64,000 nucleotides of DNA from Phymatolithon calcareum (GCA_977006965.1 OZ345378.1:1674001-1738000); one strand, 5' to 3'; numbered from the stretch's first letter, positions 22,647-33,499 are shown. Translations and numbers: made by a program. Notes: a model not told the origin generated them from the sequence alone.

Positions 22647-23699
22647 TTACGGCGTTGGACTGAAAGGACTAATCTGCTGGATAGCATACGCCTTGTTGAC
22701 GATAGTGCAGGGATAGTTTCCAGAGCCGGCCAGTGCCGGTCCGCTAGACACATACGTGTCCTTGGTTCCTCTTTCGCACCACTTCGTACCGAGATTCGTA
22801 CAGTACAGGTGACCGGACTGCGACATGCTCTTGGTGCACTCTCCAGCGATTCCAGAGGGACGTGTGACAACACGGTTCGCATTGATAGGAGAAGTCTCGC
22901 AGCGGCATCCGCAGCTCGACTTGATCGGACCAACGTTCATCATGGCCTCATTCACTGTAGCGGACTTGTTCTCCCCGGCGAACAACACGTACAAGCCATC
23001 AACAGGCTCGTTGAAGGATGCAATCGCCCGACATTGCGTCTGATCCGTGGTACAGTCGGCGAGATAGTTGGGCACAACTTGAGGGCTCAGCTGTCCCCAC
23101 ATCACACCATACGGGAACTGGTCAGTAGAAGGAAAACCGAGGTAGCCCATTTGCTGTCCCTTGATCCAGAACTCCTGCGTGCGTAGAAGACTTCCGCCGG
23201 GAATAGTGTATTGCGGCCACACCAAAGAATTGCCATTGTAGCCGAAAACAATAGACGCCTTACGGAGAGTCTCTTGATTGCCGGAGCCACCGCCTGCTGG
23301 AGCAGGCTCGATGTCGACGTTGGAAAGTTCAATTTCTTGTGGCTGAAACTTCCATCCGTTGGCCTCGACCTTGAGTCCTGAGAATGTGTACCAATGGTTC
23401 TCGCCGGTGGAGTTGTTGACTCGGCATTTTCCGGTCCCAGAGGTAGCGGTCCGAAGAGGTGCAGTGTACGAGATGATGGTAGTAGTACCGTCTTGCGTTC
23501 CGGTCGGCTGGCCAGAGAAGTCAGGACAGTCGTTGATGTTGACTTTTGAGGCCTTGAGGGTGCGTTCTCCGAATTGCGTGTAGCTCTTGACGCCGCCAGG
23601 TTCAGCGAAGATTTCGTGAATGTGGTACTCCTCAGAACACTGGGCATGGACGAGAGGCGCGAGGGCCCAGGCGACGCAGAAAAGGTAGACGAACTTCAT
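22647..23699 (-). CDS. Secreted cysteine-rich protein, unrecognised family, member 2
   Basis: 350 residues, the same length as member 1 and alignable along its whole length. Signal peptide MKFVYLFCVAWALAPLVHA, then QC. Shared blocks include CRVNNSTGENHWYTF, EPAPAGGGSGNQETLRKAS and TTDQTQCRAIASF, plus the Cys-rich end (CGCRCETSP, CTKSMSQSGHLYC). N-glycosylation sites are conserved. The two members differ at many positions, mostly conservatively, which suggests selection on both. Transcribed on the same strand as member 1, with the retrotransposon between them. Function is unknown; extracellular matrix or cell-wall binding is only a guess. Confidence 0.85.
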   Translation of the reverse strand: MKFVYLFCVAWALAPLVHAQCSEEYHIHEIFAEPGGVKSYTQFGERTLKASKVNINDCPDFSGQPTGTQDGTTTIISYTAPLRTATSGTGKCRVNNSTGENHWYTFSGLKVEANGWKFQPQEIELSNVDIEPAPAGGGSGNQETLRKASIVFGYNGNSLVWPQYTIPGGSLLRTQEFWIKGQQMGYLGFPSTDQFPYGVMWGQLSPQVVPNYLADCTTDQTQCRAIASFNEPVDGLYVLFAGENKSATVNEAMMNVGPIKSSCGCRCETSPINANRVVTRPSGIAGECTKSMSQSGHLYCTNLGTKWCERGTKDTYVSSGPALAGSGNYPCTIVNKAYAIQQISPFSPTP

Positions 23700-23786
23700 C
23701 TAAGTTGGTATCGCGGATTGCTTCGTCGTTCTCTGGGCGTGGCTGTTCGAGGTTTGATCTGTTCCTTGAAGGCGATGGTTCTCTCT

Positions 23787-23795
23787 TATTTATAC
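23787..23795 (-). promoter_or_regulatory. TATA box of secreted protein member 2
   Basis: TATAAATAA on the minus strand, about 90 bp upstream of the ATG at 23699, matching the placement in member 1. Confidence 0.65.
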
Positions 23796-23799
23796 CTTG

Positions 23800-25726
23800 C
23801 ATGAGACATCAAGTGAAGGCGCAGTACCAAAAAATGTCAATACTATGCGCAAATTAACTCGATCTGTGTTTGGCGCCTCCGCCTGGGACCTCTATCGCTA
23901 GAGCGATCCGTTATTGGCGCCATCTTCTAGTGTCACATGTTCCACGGATCAAAGTCCCTCGATCTATGTTTTGCCTCCCTCTCTTGGCACTGCTGTCCCT
24001 CATGGATTTGATTATATCGATAGTATTTGGTGCCATCGCCTGGTACCTAGACGATAAGACGTAATTGCAAGAGCAGATTTCTCTCGCAAGTTCCAGCTGC
24101 TCATATATTCCATTAGGTAAGGCGCGGATTCCCTGAATTTGGCAAGCAGTGCGTATCGGGAGTTGACCACGAGGGAGAGCACTTTCGGGACTCCAGTTTT
24201 TGTAGATCACGTAAACTGTTCAGCGCATTGACGTTGCACCACGGACGAGCCTGCAGAAGCAATGGACTTCAACTTGCTCGATAAAAATTGGGATGCCAGA
24301 TTCACGGTAAAATTGTTTGCTGTACAAAATTCCCGCCCTTGGGTGGGAAGGTCACGAGAGAATCCAGAAAAATTCAAAGTTCTCGAGTGCCAGTAATCAA
24401 GGTAAATATTTGTGATCTCGATCGTGAACTTGCTAGCAGACTCCGTACCATCGTACAATCACCAAGGTATTGTGCAGTTACAATGGCTGTGTCATTGGCA
24501 CATCCCAAGGATGACGTCATTGATTATAAGACAGAGTGCGAGTCCGACAGAAAAAGAGGACCTCGCACTTCCCAATACGTAAAGATAGGCTCAGGAAAGA
24601 GCTCGACCAGAGGCGCTGAAAGCAACGTCAATTGTACGAGTCCGCTTCAAGATGCACAAAGTAGGATTGCGGAAAATACTGGAGATTCGAAGGCTCTGAA
24701 TTTTCTCAGTCTCAGCGCGTGTTGTCACAATGACAATGTGGACGACGACGCGAGACAAAATTCCCCAGCGTTTTCAATGACCGTCGGAGACTTGTGAATT
24801 TTAACATTCTAGGTGACCATCAGTAGGAGCCTCCGCTGTGCGAGAAATAGGCTCGCGAAGAGCATCTAACCGAAACAGAGCTGTTGTTGGCAGGGCAGTG
24901 TCCCGAAATATTTTCCATAGCGTCATTTAAAAACGGAGAGAAAGGCAAGTAATGGACGCGATTCATCAGATATATTTTACCCACGTAAAAGAGCGACCGG
25001 AGGACGTAATCTGCAAGATCGCTTGTTGCTGGTGGTTGCGCTTCGCACAGAAAGTAAGACCCCATGGTAGTACACAGAACCTAGCCTCAGGCGGACTCAA
25101 GAAGGGCATAGCTTGATCGGACAGACACGAAAATCATTCCGGATGGACAAAAGAATTTATCATGCAGAAATTTGAGCCCAGCAAAGAGGGACCAAGGGAA
25201 ACTTCTCGGATTCCGACGACGAGCCTAAAGAAATCTCAAACTCTGTGGTGCCATGCAAAGTTCATCGCCCGTGTTTGTTTGTGCAAACACTTCATGACGA
25301 CGATGCCAACATGGCAATAACACGGACCAAGAATTCATTCTGGGGGACACAAACTCTAGAACTTACGGAAAAGCAAAACGGCCAGATTCCAGCATGATTG
25401 ACTTCCATGTCGCTCTATTTCCGGACGCCAAAGCCATCGTAATTATTCACATAGTTTTCATGCGAAGACTTCCGATGCCCAAGTCGCCCAATCCTATCGC
25501 AAATTTCTCGCGCTTCGACACTGGTGAAATGCATTGTTTTGCGCTAGCTTGGCACATGAACCACGCCCCAGCTTTAGCACATGACACAACTGTGCAGCGA
25601 GGGACGTGAACGCGTTGACGTCAGACAAAGCAAATTGAGCAAAAAACTTGCGGTGCGCAGAATTTATTCCTTCGAAAACACTAACCAAGATTCATCTTAC
25701 TGTGCGCTTGAACGGAAGGAAACCTT
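23800..25726. other. Intergenic, one weak ORF
   Basis: No convincing gene. The best ORF runs 24483-24797 on the plus strand (about 104 residues from MAVSLAHPKDD) and has no recognisable motif. Short direct repeats of the type TTGGCGCC/TGCC-CGCCTGG occur near 23870 and 24030. Confidence 0.4.
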
Positions 25727-26200
25727 CTACGAGGTATCCATGGTATCACCATCTGCGGCATTCGGTCCGGAGGCAGAAGATCCTGCCTTCTTTTCCTTCA
25801 TCGGTAGGGCGCCCTGCTTCGTGCTCAGAAAGGATTGGTAGTACTCCGAGAGTACATCGTAAATCATTTTGCCGACCTGCGTGTACGCTAACGCTGATGG
25901 CTTCTTCGTTTGGCTTACCTCCAACGCAGGCCACAGTAGAGATAGAGTTACAGGGCGGCGAGGCCTGTCTGGAAGAGAAACACGTGGGCGATTAATATGT
26001 GTTTATCATACGGGATACAAAAACGGGATCGGAACATAGAGAGGACCCACATGCACGTGTACAAATTTCGTTTCAATGCGGAACTCTTCGTTGTCCCCGG
26101 CTTCTCTAAGACCAGGGAAGCTGCGACCTCTGATCTGTCTCGGGCGATCTAAAAGCTCCTTTAGTGATGGGAGCCGGCGCCGCAACGAACCCGGTCGCAT
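25727..26200 (-). CDS. Tentative spliced gene, product unknown
   Basis: A two-exon model, 26200-26019 and 25964-25727, keeps frame and gives 139 residues. Donor GTATCC and acceptor GACAG remove 54 nt; an acceptor 4 nt earlier is better but breaks the frame. The join reads PLYVPIPFL|PRRPVTLSLL. The C-terminal part contains YTQVGKMIYDVLSEYYQSFL, helix-like, and ends in a Ser/Ala/Asp-rich tail. I recognise no family. The proposed start overlaps the first codons of QTRT2 on the other strand, which weakens the model; the true 5' end may be different. Confidence 0.33.
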
Positions 26201-27330
26201 TGCAAGCATCCACTTTCCCACAGATGCGTGCCCGCTGTAGAACTCTGCATTCGAACGACAAGGTGCTCTCAACTCCGCACGCAATATTGCCCACCTACCG
26301 CGGTCAACTCCCCCATCTTCCCAGAGAGCTACTTCCAGTCATTCCCGGTGGTCTACTGGCGCTATCGACACCCGCGTCTGATTTCGCGCTTTTGAATACA
26401 AAGACAGGCCTGTGTGGCGGCGCTCTGACCGAATTGCATCCCGGCGCTTCACTGGAGGCATGGGCGGCGCTCCCTCCGTCGATGACATTTCTCACGTTGC
26501 GCGCTCCAAATGCACCGGAACCTACCGCTCATATTCGGGAAGGCACTGTGCGCGTCGATGCTCGTGCCGCTCGTCTTCCGCTTACTACTGGGGCGATCAT
26601 TGCGTTGCACCAACGTATGCGCACCGATTTTGCGGAATCGCCCAGCGGGACTTGTGCTACGGCGGCAAAGTTTGCACATTCACGCGCAAAGGAGGCGGTT
26701 GCGCTTGCTGGGTCGGACAGATTATTTGGCGCGGCGTACGCGGGGAGTGCAAAGATTGTGCGGGATGCAGCTAGCACGCTTGCGGCTGCGGGGTGTGCTG
26801 GCGTGTCCGTTGCAGGGCTGTACAGCGGGGAAAGCCCGCGCGAAAGATGCGAGGCCGTGGAGGCTGCGTCGGATGGGGCGGGCTCAGCGATGGTTGCCGT
26901 GCTTGGGGGAGACGGTGAACCTGCAGAAGTTCTTCGAATGGTGGGGGCTGGGGCGGACTTGTTAGAGGCTCGTTTTCCTTTCGAGAAGGCCTCGGTTGGA
27001 GAGGCTATTGATTTTGAAAGTGGGTCTGTTGTGGTGGTTCGGGATAAGAGGTTTGCGAGGGAGGATGCACCATTGGTTGTCGGGTGCCAATGCCACGTTT
27101 GTCGATGCTATTCGAGGGCGTATATCCACCATTTACTGGACGTTCACGAGATGGTTGCACCGACTTTGCTAGCAGTACATAACTTGCATGCATATCTGAA
27201 ATGGTTCGCTGAAGTGCGCGAGGCGGTAGCGATGGGCGGTGATAAGTTTCGGGACTTTTGCGATGCTTTCTTGGAACGAAGAGCTCAATTTCGTGCAGGT
27301 GGTATTTCGCGTGGACTTATGCCACTTTAG
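26167..27330 (+). CDS. QTRT2: Queuine tRNA-ribosyltransferase accessory subunit 2
   Basis: 387 residues, intronless. The C-terminal zinc site has C307, C309, C312 and H338 (GCQCHVC and LLAVHNLHAYL), the CXCXXC...H arrangement of the tRNA-guanine transglycosylase family. The N-terminal block LSTPHAILPTYRGQLPHL fits the accessory subunit rather than the catalytic one. With QTRT1 it would exchange guanine for queuine at the wobble position of tRNAs with GUN anticodons, probably at the mitochondrial surface. The middle is Ala/Gly-rich and has elevated GC. The ATG at 26167 was used; an upstream GTG is in frame. A decayed copy of its C-terminal end lies about 500 bp downstream. Confidence 0.85.
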   Translation: MGAGAATNPVALQASTFPQMRARCRTLHSNDKVLSTPHAILPTYRGQLPHLPRELLPVIPGGLLALSTPASDFALLNTKTGLCGGALTELHPGASLEAWAALPPSMTFLTLRAPNAPEPTAHIREGTVRVDARAARLPLTTGAIIALHQRMRTDFAESPSGTCATAAKFAHSRAKEAVALAGSDRLFGAAYAGSAKIVRDAASTLAAAGCAGVSVAGLYSGESPRERCEAVEAASDGAGSAMVAVLGGDGEPAEVLRMVGAGADLLEARFPFEKASVGEAIDFESGSVVVVRDKRFAREDAPLVVGCQCHVCRCYSRAYIHHLLDVHEMVAPTLLAVHNLHAYLKWFAEVREAVAMGGDKFRDFCDAFLERRAQFRAGGISRGLMPL

Positions 27331-29004
27331 GCGCTCTGTCGCTGACGTTGGTTTTTGCCGAGGCCGAGGTGGTGAAATGGAGGCCCAGGAGCACAAGATT
27401 GGTTCTGTTCAGACATTTCGATCGAAAACAGCTGACGCTGTGTTCCCAACGTCTTTGGCAGTATTGCAGCGGCGGCAGTTTGCTGGACTTTTCGGTCTGC
27501 CTTTGGTGCACGAGTCGCGTTTGCTGCTTGCGCATTTTCGCATGACGTCATGCCGTTTTAAGCTCCTTAATATCGTTGTTGGCCATCAAAAAGATGGCGA
27601 AGCTGTTGTGCAGGCCGAACGACTACCAGATGTTTTTGTTTTCTTCAAAGAAAAAACTTTTTGAAGGAAGGACTGAGTTTTGTACAGAGGTCGTTGCGAT
27701 GTCCTCGATTCCAGCTGAGGGACAATATGCGGTTTTCAGAAGCTATTCGCAGTGTTGCGAAGCAAGCGGGGACGTTTGAAAGTTGAAGTTACGGGAATTT
27801 TGCGGTGCGTTGTTTGAGCACAGGGCCAAAGCTCGGGCATCTGGAAAGTTGTGCGGCCCATCGAACTATTACAGTCCCCCCTGGTGCTCGTCCACTCAAT
27901 GTTCGGAATGTGGAGGAACTTTGACAGCTGATTCGTTCTTGTCGGACGTGTTTGGTTTGCAAATGGCCATGGCCCTATTGAGTGACCAGAATCAGGAATT
28001 TTGCGTTGCAACTGTGACCATATGGCATTGCCAATATGTACAGACAGCTTGTAGCTTGGACAGAGCTTGAAAGCTGCAATCTCAAATTGGTCTACAGGAC
28101 TCGTAATGAAGTGCACCTAAATTCGGTTACGTAACTTTGTACGCTGAGCAGAATGGCCGGGGGACATTTGAGTGCGAGAAATATTGCAGGTGCTGTCGCG
28201 CATAGAGGTAGAAAGGAGACTTGATCGAAGCCCTCTTAGAAGGACGGCGAAGTTCAAATGTTCGGTATGACCTCAAATTGTACAGCTGCATTGTGCCTTT
28301 TTTGGATTTTAAGGGTGCTGACTGTGTGCCCTTAGAAGCCAAGAAGATCCGCGACTTCAACTCGGGCACATCGAGAAAAAATTATTCAAAGGTTTGATTC
28401 CAGGGCTCAGCTTTCCAGTACATTGCGTCATTCGCGGCCCTTGGCGCGCAGCATAAACGGGTCACTTGGAGAAGCCGGCTATGCGTTACTCGTGCTGAGG
28501 TTCTAAAGCCTGCTGGCTCGACAGGTTGCTTGGGTTCGGATGTGGGCCAGGAGAGGGCCACCGCAAGGCGGTATCTTGGAACCTAATTTTGGTCGTTCGC
28601 GGCACTCGTGCATTTCATATGCAGTCGAGCATACAAAGCCAGAATTAGGCGCCATATATGAAAGCGAATTGTATGAGCCCATTGAGAGCCAAAATATATT
28701 GGAACAAGCCCCGTGGAATCATTGGTGCTCTGTGAGCATCGCATCTGTAGCACAGGTATACAGTAGCGGGCGTGAGGGGCACGAGCGCAGGATCTACAAT
28801 GGATGGGACAGTGGGCAAAATTATGACGAATTGGTCATCCATTTAAAGGCCTGCAGAAAGTCAGACCTCCCGCCCTTCCGACTGACCCGCCGACTCTGTC
28901 GGTAAGCTATATACCCTACTCTTTGGCACCTCCTCCTCATCCTGACTGCGTTGCAAGCACGGCAATGGCCCGTGCCCTTCGCCCTCCGCTACTGCCACAC
29001 TTGT
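27331..29004. other. Intergenic, contains a decayed QTRT2-like stretch
   Basis: Apart from the QTRT2-like remnant at 27711-27846, no gene is supported. The ORF 28540-28905 ends exactly at a donor-like TCG|GTAAGC and could be a 5' exon of the following membrane-protein gene, but no joining acceptor was established. Confidence 0.4.
27711..27846 (+). pseudogene. Remnant of a second QTRT2 C-terminus
   Basis: Two adjacent frames read RFSEAIRSVAKQAGTFES and KLREFCGALFEHRAKARASG. They parallel WFAEVREAVAMGGDKF and KFRDFCDAFLERRAQFRAGG at the QTRT2 end. Over 59 aligned bases I count 17 mismatches (about 71% identity). A frameshift separates the two halves, and the zinc-site cysteines are not found upstream. 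Confidence 0.5.
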
Positions 29005-30594
29005 ATGGAAAGTGCCCCGGCGGGCGCCTGGGCGCAGAATGTGTCCTCGCCCGTGCTACATTCGTCCTCCGTCTCGTTTCTTGCCGCCCTCCCAAGATGG
29101 GGCAAGGCTCGTCCTTTTTCTCTGTCGATGGACTATGTCGTCCCGACCGCGCTCTCAGGCGTAATTCCAATCATCTTCGGCTTCATTTTCACTGCCATTC
29201 TCCTCATCGCACTCGTTGTGCGCATGTCTCCTCGCCGAAAAACTGTTGACGCTCAGTTGCGCCGCGTCATCCACAACCCAAGCAGACATGTCTGGCAAAT
29301 CCCAGTGTCCTGGGTCCTGGTCTATCTCGCTACCCTTTTTGTGTCACTTGGCGCAGTTGCAGCCGGTGTGCTTGTCAACTCCCTGCACGATGTGATCGGC
29401 GTGCTCTCAGCGCTTGTTACCACTGTTAGTCGCACAGGCTTTGCGGTCGTCGACCTTTTCCTGCTCTTTGTTGATCGCTTGACGGTACTAAATGTGGCCA
29501 ATGTCAAGAATATTCTGCCCGCACCGGCTGGGGTTCAACCTGAGGTTATCGAGAAAGCTTTTGTCACGATGCGAGAATACAGTGTGTCGCGCATTCCCGA
29601 TGTGCGTCCGCTACGTGTGCAGCTTGAAGAGCTCGTGACACGCCTTGCGCGACTGTTATTCATCGTCGACAGCTACGCGTCTATCGTGTATCTTGTTATC
29701 CTCACCCTTCTGCTTATTCAGCTTCTCGCCCCCGCAGCACACTTTCTCGTAGACGTGCTCTACGCGCACAAGTGGCGCGCTCGGTGGCGGTTCTCCATCT
29801 ACGTCATCTACATCATCTTTCCCGGGTTCACGGCCTGGCTACTGCTCGGCGCCGCATCTGCTGTCGGTCCGCTTATCGCCGATGTGTGCGGCGTGATGCA
29901 TGAGTATCGTGATCATCTTTTAAATGTACGCACTATAGAACCCGGGAACATTATTGTGCAGTCAGGACTAGTGTGCATCCCAGCGGCTGCTGCCGCCGAG
30001 ATCAAGACTCGGCTCGACGCGGCTGTGGCGCCGCTGAGAGAGGAGATTGCTGGGAATGTCGTAGAAGTAATTCTCAACAGGACGTCCAACGAGGTTCTGA
30101 AAAGTGCTGAATGGACTGCGGACGAAATGACCCACTTGCTGGAGTGCAAGACACTTATTGAGATCTCTGGCAGATTGGAATACATGATGTGTGGAAAGCA
30201 TGCAAACAGCTCTGCGAAAGGCGTGGTGGATATGTGGGTAGCGTTTTTGGGGCTTGCGCTCGTGCTTGGGTTCGCATTCCTTGTCTCTACTGTTGGCGTA
30301 CGTACGGCGTGGTCTACGCTGGTGTGGCCCATCGAAGGCATTGCTTACCCGCGATGGAAGCCGGACGTGGACGAGGAGAAGAGCGGTGTTGCAGATCAGG
30401 AGAAGAAGGACGAAGTGGATGCGAGAGGCAATGCAGGACTTCTTCTCAATACTGAACCGGTGGCGCTGACTGCATTCTCATTCGGCGAAACTCCCACGAC
30501 GTCACCCGCTGACAGCCCCCGCAGCGAAGGGCCGACAGATGCGATTTTTGAGGGTACTGGTCATCGGAACACGGGATCTGCTTTCGACAGTTGA
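29005..30594 (+). CDS. Five-pass membrane protein, Tweety (TTYH)-like topology
   Basis: 529 residues from the first in-frame ATG. Five hydrophobic segments: near residues 35-62 (IPIIFGFIFTAILLIALVV), 95-120, 225-250, 270-300 and 405-430 (FLGLALVLGFAFLVSTVG). A polar segment lies between helices 2 and 3, a larger loop with paired cysteines between helices 4 and 5, and a polar cytoplasmic tail at the end. This pattern resembles Tweety-family membrane proteins; the match is by topology, not a diagnostic motif. The frame is open upstream to a stop near 28905 without ATG, so the native start may be in an upstream exon. Confidence 0.55.
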   Translation: MESAPAGAWAQNVSSPVLHSSSVSFLAALPRWGKARPFSLSMDYVVPTALSGVIPIIFGFIFTAILLIALVVRMSPRRKTVDAQLRRVIHNPSRHVWQIPVSWVLVYLATLFVSLGAVAAGVLVNSLHDVIGVLSALVTTVSRTGFAVVDLFLLFVDRLTVLNVANVKNILPAPAGVQPEVIEKAFVTMREYSVSRIPDVRPLRVQLEELVTRLARLLFIVDSYASIVYLVILTLLLIQLLAPAAHFLVDVLYAHKWRARWRFSIYVIYIIFPGFTAWLLLGAASAVGPLIADVCGVMHEYRDHLLNVRTIEPGNIIVQSGLVCIPAAAAAEIKTRLDAAVAPLREEIAGNVVEVILNRTSNEVLKSAEWTADEMTHLLECKTLIEISGRLEYMMCGKHANSSAKGVVDMWVAFLGLALVLGFAFLVSTVGVRTAWSTLVWPIEGIAYPRWKPDVDEEKSGVADQEKKDEVDARGNAGLLLNTEPVALTAFSFGETPTTSPADSPRSEGPTDAIFEGTGHRNTGSAFDS

Positions 30595-32640
30595 TGTATT
30601 TTGAACACAGTGTTGCTGTAGATAGATGCCGCATATTTTTTATTTATGACCGAGAGCCCATTTTGTTTAAATTGCAATCACGCGAAGCATAAAAGTCGCG
30701 AAGCGCTCTGAATGTAGCGCCGAAGAAAGTTCTTGTCATCCGTTACACTCCGCTTTTTCTCACCCTCAAGCAAGTGGCACAACAGGGCGCGCCAACCACC
30801 TGCCGCGGATCAATTGGGAAAAAAACGCTTTCTTTATCTTTTCCTTCCAGTGCAAAATTTCTCATTGGGTGTCCGCGGGATTAACATGTGTCGCCCCCAG
30901 CGGATGACTATGCGTCAGAACGAGTGGTACTAATGGTCTATCCTTGGCACCCCCTTCCCGTTGCAATAGGCAGGCGAATGATACATCATTAAGCGCCCAA
31001 CAGGGCGGTTTGGGCATGAGCATTTAGAAAATCAGATGCTGACGGAGCACCAGTGCCAGTGGGACTTATGCTACCTCTGCCACCGGTGCTGAGCAATAAC
31101 TGCTCACCCGAATTAACGACAACGGCATTTGTGGACCACGTCTGTGGAACAAATGTGCGAATATGTGGAATTTGACTCCTTGGTCTCCAATGACCTGAAT
31201 GGACCTTGTTCTGCTGAGCGCTGCGACCTTCCTGTCGTTGGTGTCAAGCTGTTGCCACCAATATTGCATGGTTGCGACAACACATGGGGCATTTAAAATC
31301 TCCCAAACTGCAGTCATGAGAATCGTGCCGTGTACTGCATGTTTCTTCTCTAGGTGCCCATCACCGATTATCCACCTTTGCGTTCTGTCCTTTCGTCCCC
31401 TCTTCCGGAGCGCTTGTATTCCGTGAGAATTCACAGCCTCTTCAGTGCATGACATACAGTACAATACATGGGCAGACGCAGGAGCCAATCACTTTTGGGG
31501 CGGAAAATACATTGATTTTGCATCTTGTGGCTATTGTATTTGATGTGTGGTGCAGGGTTAGAAGTACAGTACTGACTTTGACAAGGCACATTGTTGGTTA
31601 TATCAGATTCTATCCAAGTCAATTTTGTCTGCCATCACGTACTTACGTGCGATACGCACTGCATTAACAAAACGCATTTCTTCGAAAACTTCCGTACTGT
31701 ACTGTACATCGTGTGTCGTCATTGTACCTCCTCGTCATTGATAATTAACAATGCATTGTTGCAATAAACGTATGCCCAACTGTTTTCTTCGCTGATGTAG
31801 TGCAGTACAACCATAGTTAGCAAACTGCTATTTGTCGCAATTTCTCCATTGCACACGCATTGTTGACAACTTGGAATCATATTGCGCACGCTTTGTTGTG
31901 CTGATATCAGTGAGTAGTCCTGACCTGTTCCTCAGAAGATTGACTTAGCATGGACTAGTAGTCCATGAAAAGGCATTAGTCCGAGGAACGCTCTAATAAA
32001 GTATCAGGTATCCTTACAATCAGCGCGACCAGACCTACAATTCTAGCACTCCTACACGCCGCGGAAAACTGGGCCTGTCAACTAAGCACATACGTTGCCA
32101 TTTAGTGCCATGTTTCGGAACTTTTCAGGCCTGAGAGCAGATCATGAGACATTGTCTTAGGTGTGAATGGGGAGTTCGTCATTTCCCACTCAGCGGTAGG
32201 TACGTGCATATATTTGGGAAGTTATGTGGGGAGATGACCCGGCAGAACTGATCTGATATAGTTTCATCTTCTAAAGTACTGACTGGTGCTGTGGTGGAGC
32301 TTATCGTGTTGCAGCGTATACTACGGTCTATGAAGATGGACCAAGAAACGGAATATGAATGCAAAAGACTTACTCGGGCCCTCACAGGGAGAGAAATTCG
32401 AATTAAGGAGATATTAGAAGGAGAGTAGAGAGATGAGTGTCGAAAACAGCGAGAAGCTGTCCTGTTACTCAATTTGAGGCTCTGGGAGCTTTTAAACAAA
32501 TTCAACATATATCCCCTTCTAAAGTATTGCTCAGTTCCGATCCACCATCAGAAACAGTTCTGACATACACTAGGATCCGCACTATATATTATACTATCAG
32601 ACATCCCTATTCCAGCATAGATAACCGTGTGCTCGTGTTT
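30595..32640. other. Intergenic, no gene seen
   Basis: About 2 kb, AT-rich in part (31.4-32.0 kb), with several TACTGTA/TACAGTA words. The ORF 31066-31488 on the minus strand (140 codons) has no recognisable motif and is not claimed. Confidence 0.45.
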
Positions 32641-32892
32641 TTATAGAACAGCATCATCAACTTCGTGCACGCTTCTAAGGACGCGCAGATGCTCTCCCAA
32701 ACTCGTTACTCCAGTATTTCGCCCATTCACCCCTTTGATAAAGCATTGACGACACCGCGCCTTTCCCGTCGCTTCCACAGACTGAAGTACTTGGCACTCC
32801 CTTGTCCGATGACCCAACTGCAAGCACCTCACACATACGATCCTCATGTGACCGCACGATGACAGATTGCACCACTCCACATTTCCGCGCAT
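32641..32892 (-). CDS. Small ORF with one retroviral-type CCHC zinc knuckle
   Basis: 83 codons from ATG at 32892. At 32835-32794 it encodes CVRCLQLGHRTREC, an exact CX2CX4HX4C knuckle with the usual Gly before His. Further cysteines flank it (WCNLSSCGH upstream, CRQC downstream). Knuckles of this type occur in Gag proteins and in RNA-binding proteins. Nothing else of a retroelement is visible nearby, so this may be a remnant or one exon of a larger gene. Confidence 0.45.
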   Translation of the reverse strand: MRGNVEWCNLSSCGHMRIVCVRCLQLGHRTRECQVLQSVEATGKARCRQCFIKGVNGRNTGVTSLGEHLRVLRSVHEVDDAVL

Positions 32893-32953
32893 AAGTGAAG
32901 CACATTATTCCGGATGAGCCTTACAAACATCAAACAGGCACGCCACGCAATAC

Positions 32954-33340
32954 TTGAAAGTTGCTGTCCCCACCTCCTCATCCGAATCCATTGCTCCTGC
33001 TATTCGCGCTGTGCCAGAAATCGCGCACACGGTTATCTCTGCCCCAACAAGAAGAGTTTGCGGCCCCCTTCAAACAATGCAGGAAGGGAAATCCCCAGGC
33101 CAACTCCGACGAATACTGTTTGCAAAAGAAGGCGCGCGGCTTGAAGCAGGAAGAATGAGAAAAATACCCTACGACAAACCAGACGATATCCCGGCCATCC
33201 TCAGGTCTGCCAAGGTGCCACATCGACAGCTGGCCATAAAATACGCAAGCGGCAGGTTCCCTCCAGTGAGCACGACTCTAATATCGGATACATTCGGAGC
33301 GGCAGCCGAGCGCCACCTGGGACCGTACGCAAGAACCTAA
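32954..33340 (+). CDS. Open frame without ATG, possible exon or gene remnant
   Basis: An open frame of about 128 codons ends at TAA 33338-33340. It has protein-like composition (SGRFPPVSTTLISDTFG, DDIPAILRSAKVPH) but no ATG at its head. An acceptor-like CAAACAG near 32938 could start it as a 3' exon. No family recognised. Confidence 0.25.
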   Translation: MKVAVPTSSSESIAPAIRAVPEIAHTVISAPTRRVCGPLQTMQEGKSPGQLRRILFAKEGARLEAGRMRKIPYDKPDDIPAILRSAKVPHRQLAIKYASGRFPPVSTTLISDTFGAAAERHLGPYART

Positions 33341-33489
33341 CAAAGTATGAACTGGACTCCGGAGAAATGTTAATAGCGGAAAAGGCATTAAACTCCCTTC
33401 TACTCTAAAGCGTCACCATAATTGATAATATGGAAAAGGAAAACGACAAGTAATAGGGACCAGGCGATATATCATACTAGAATGAACAA

Positions 33490-33499
33490 GTTCCGAAAT
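33490..33499. repeat. 10-bp target site duplication, left
   Basis: GTTCCGAAAT occurs here and at 34408-34417, directly outside the inverted termini of the element between them. Confidence 0.8.

Noticed and set aside
24288-24797. 169-codon plus-strand ORF
   Set aside because: No motif, unremarkable composition, and no promoter or splice context. Noted as weak only.
31066-31488. 140-codon minus-strand ORF
   Set aside because: No recognisable domain, AT-rich surroundings, no supporting neighbour.
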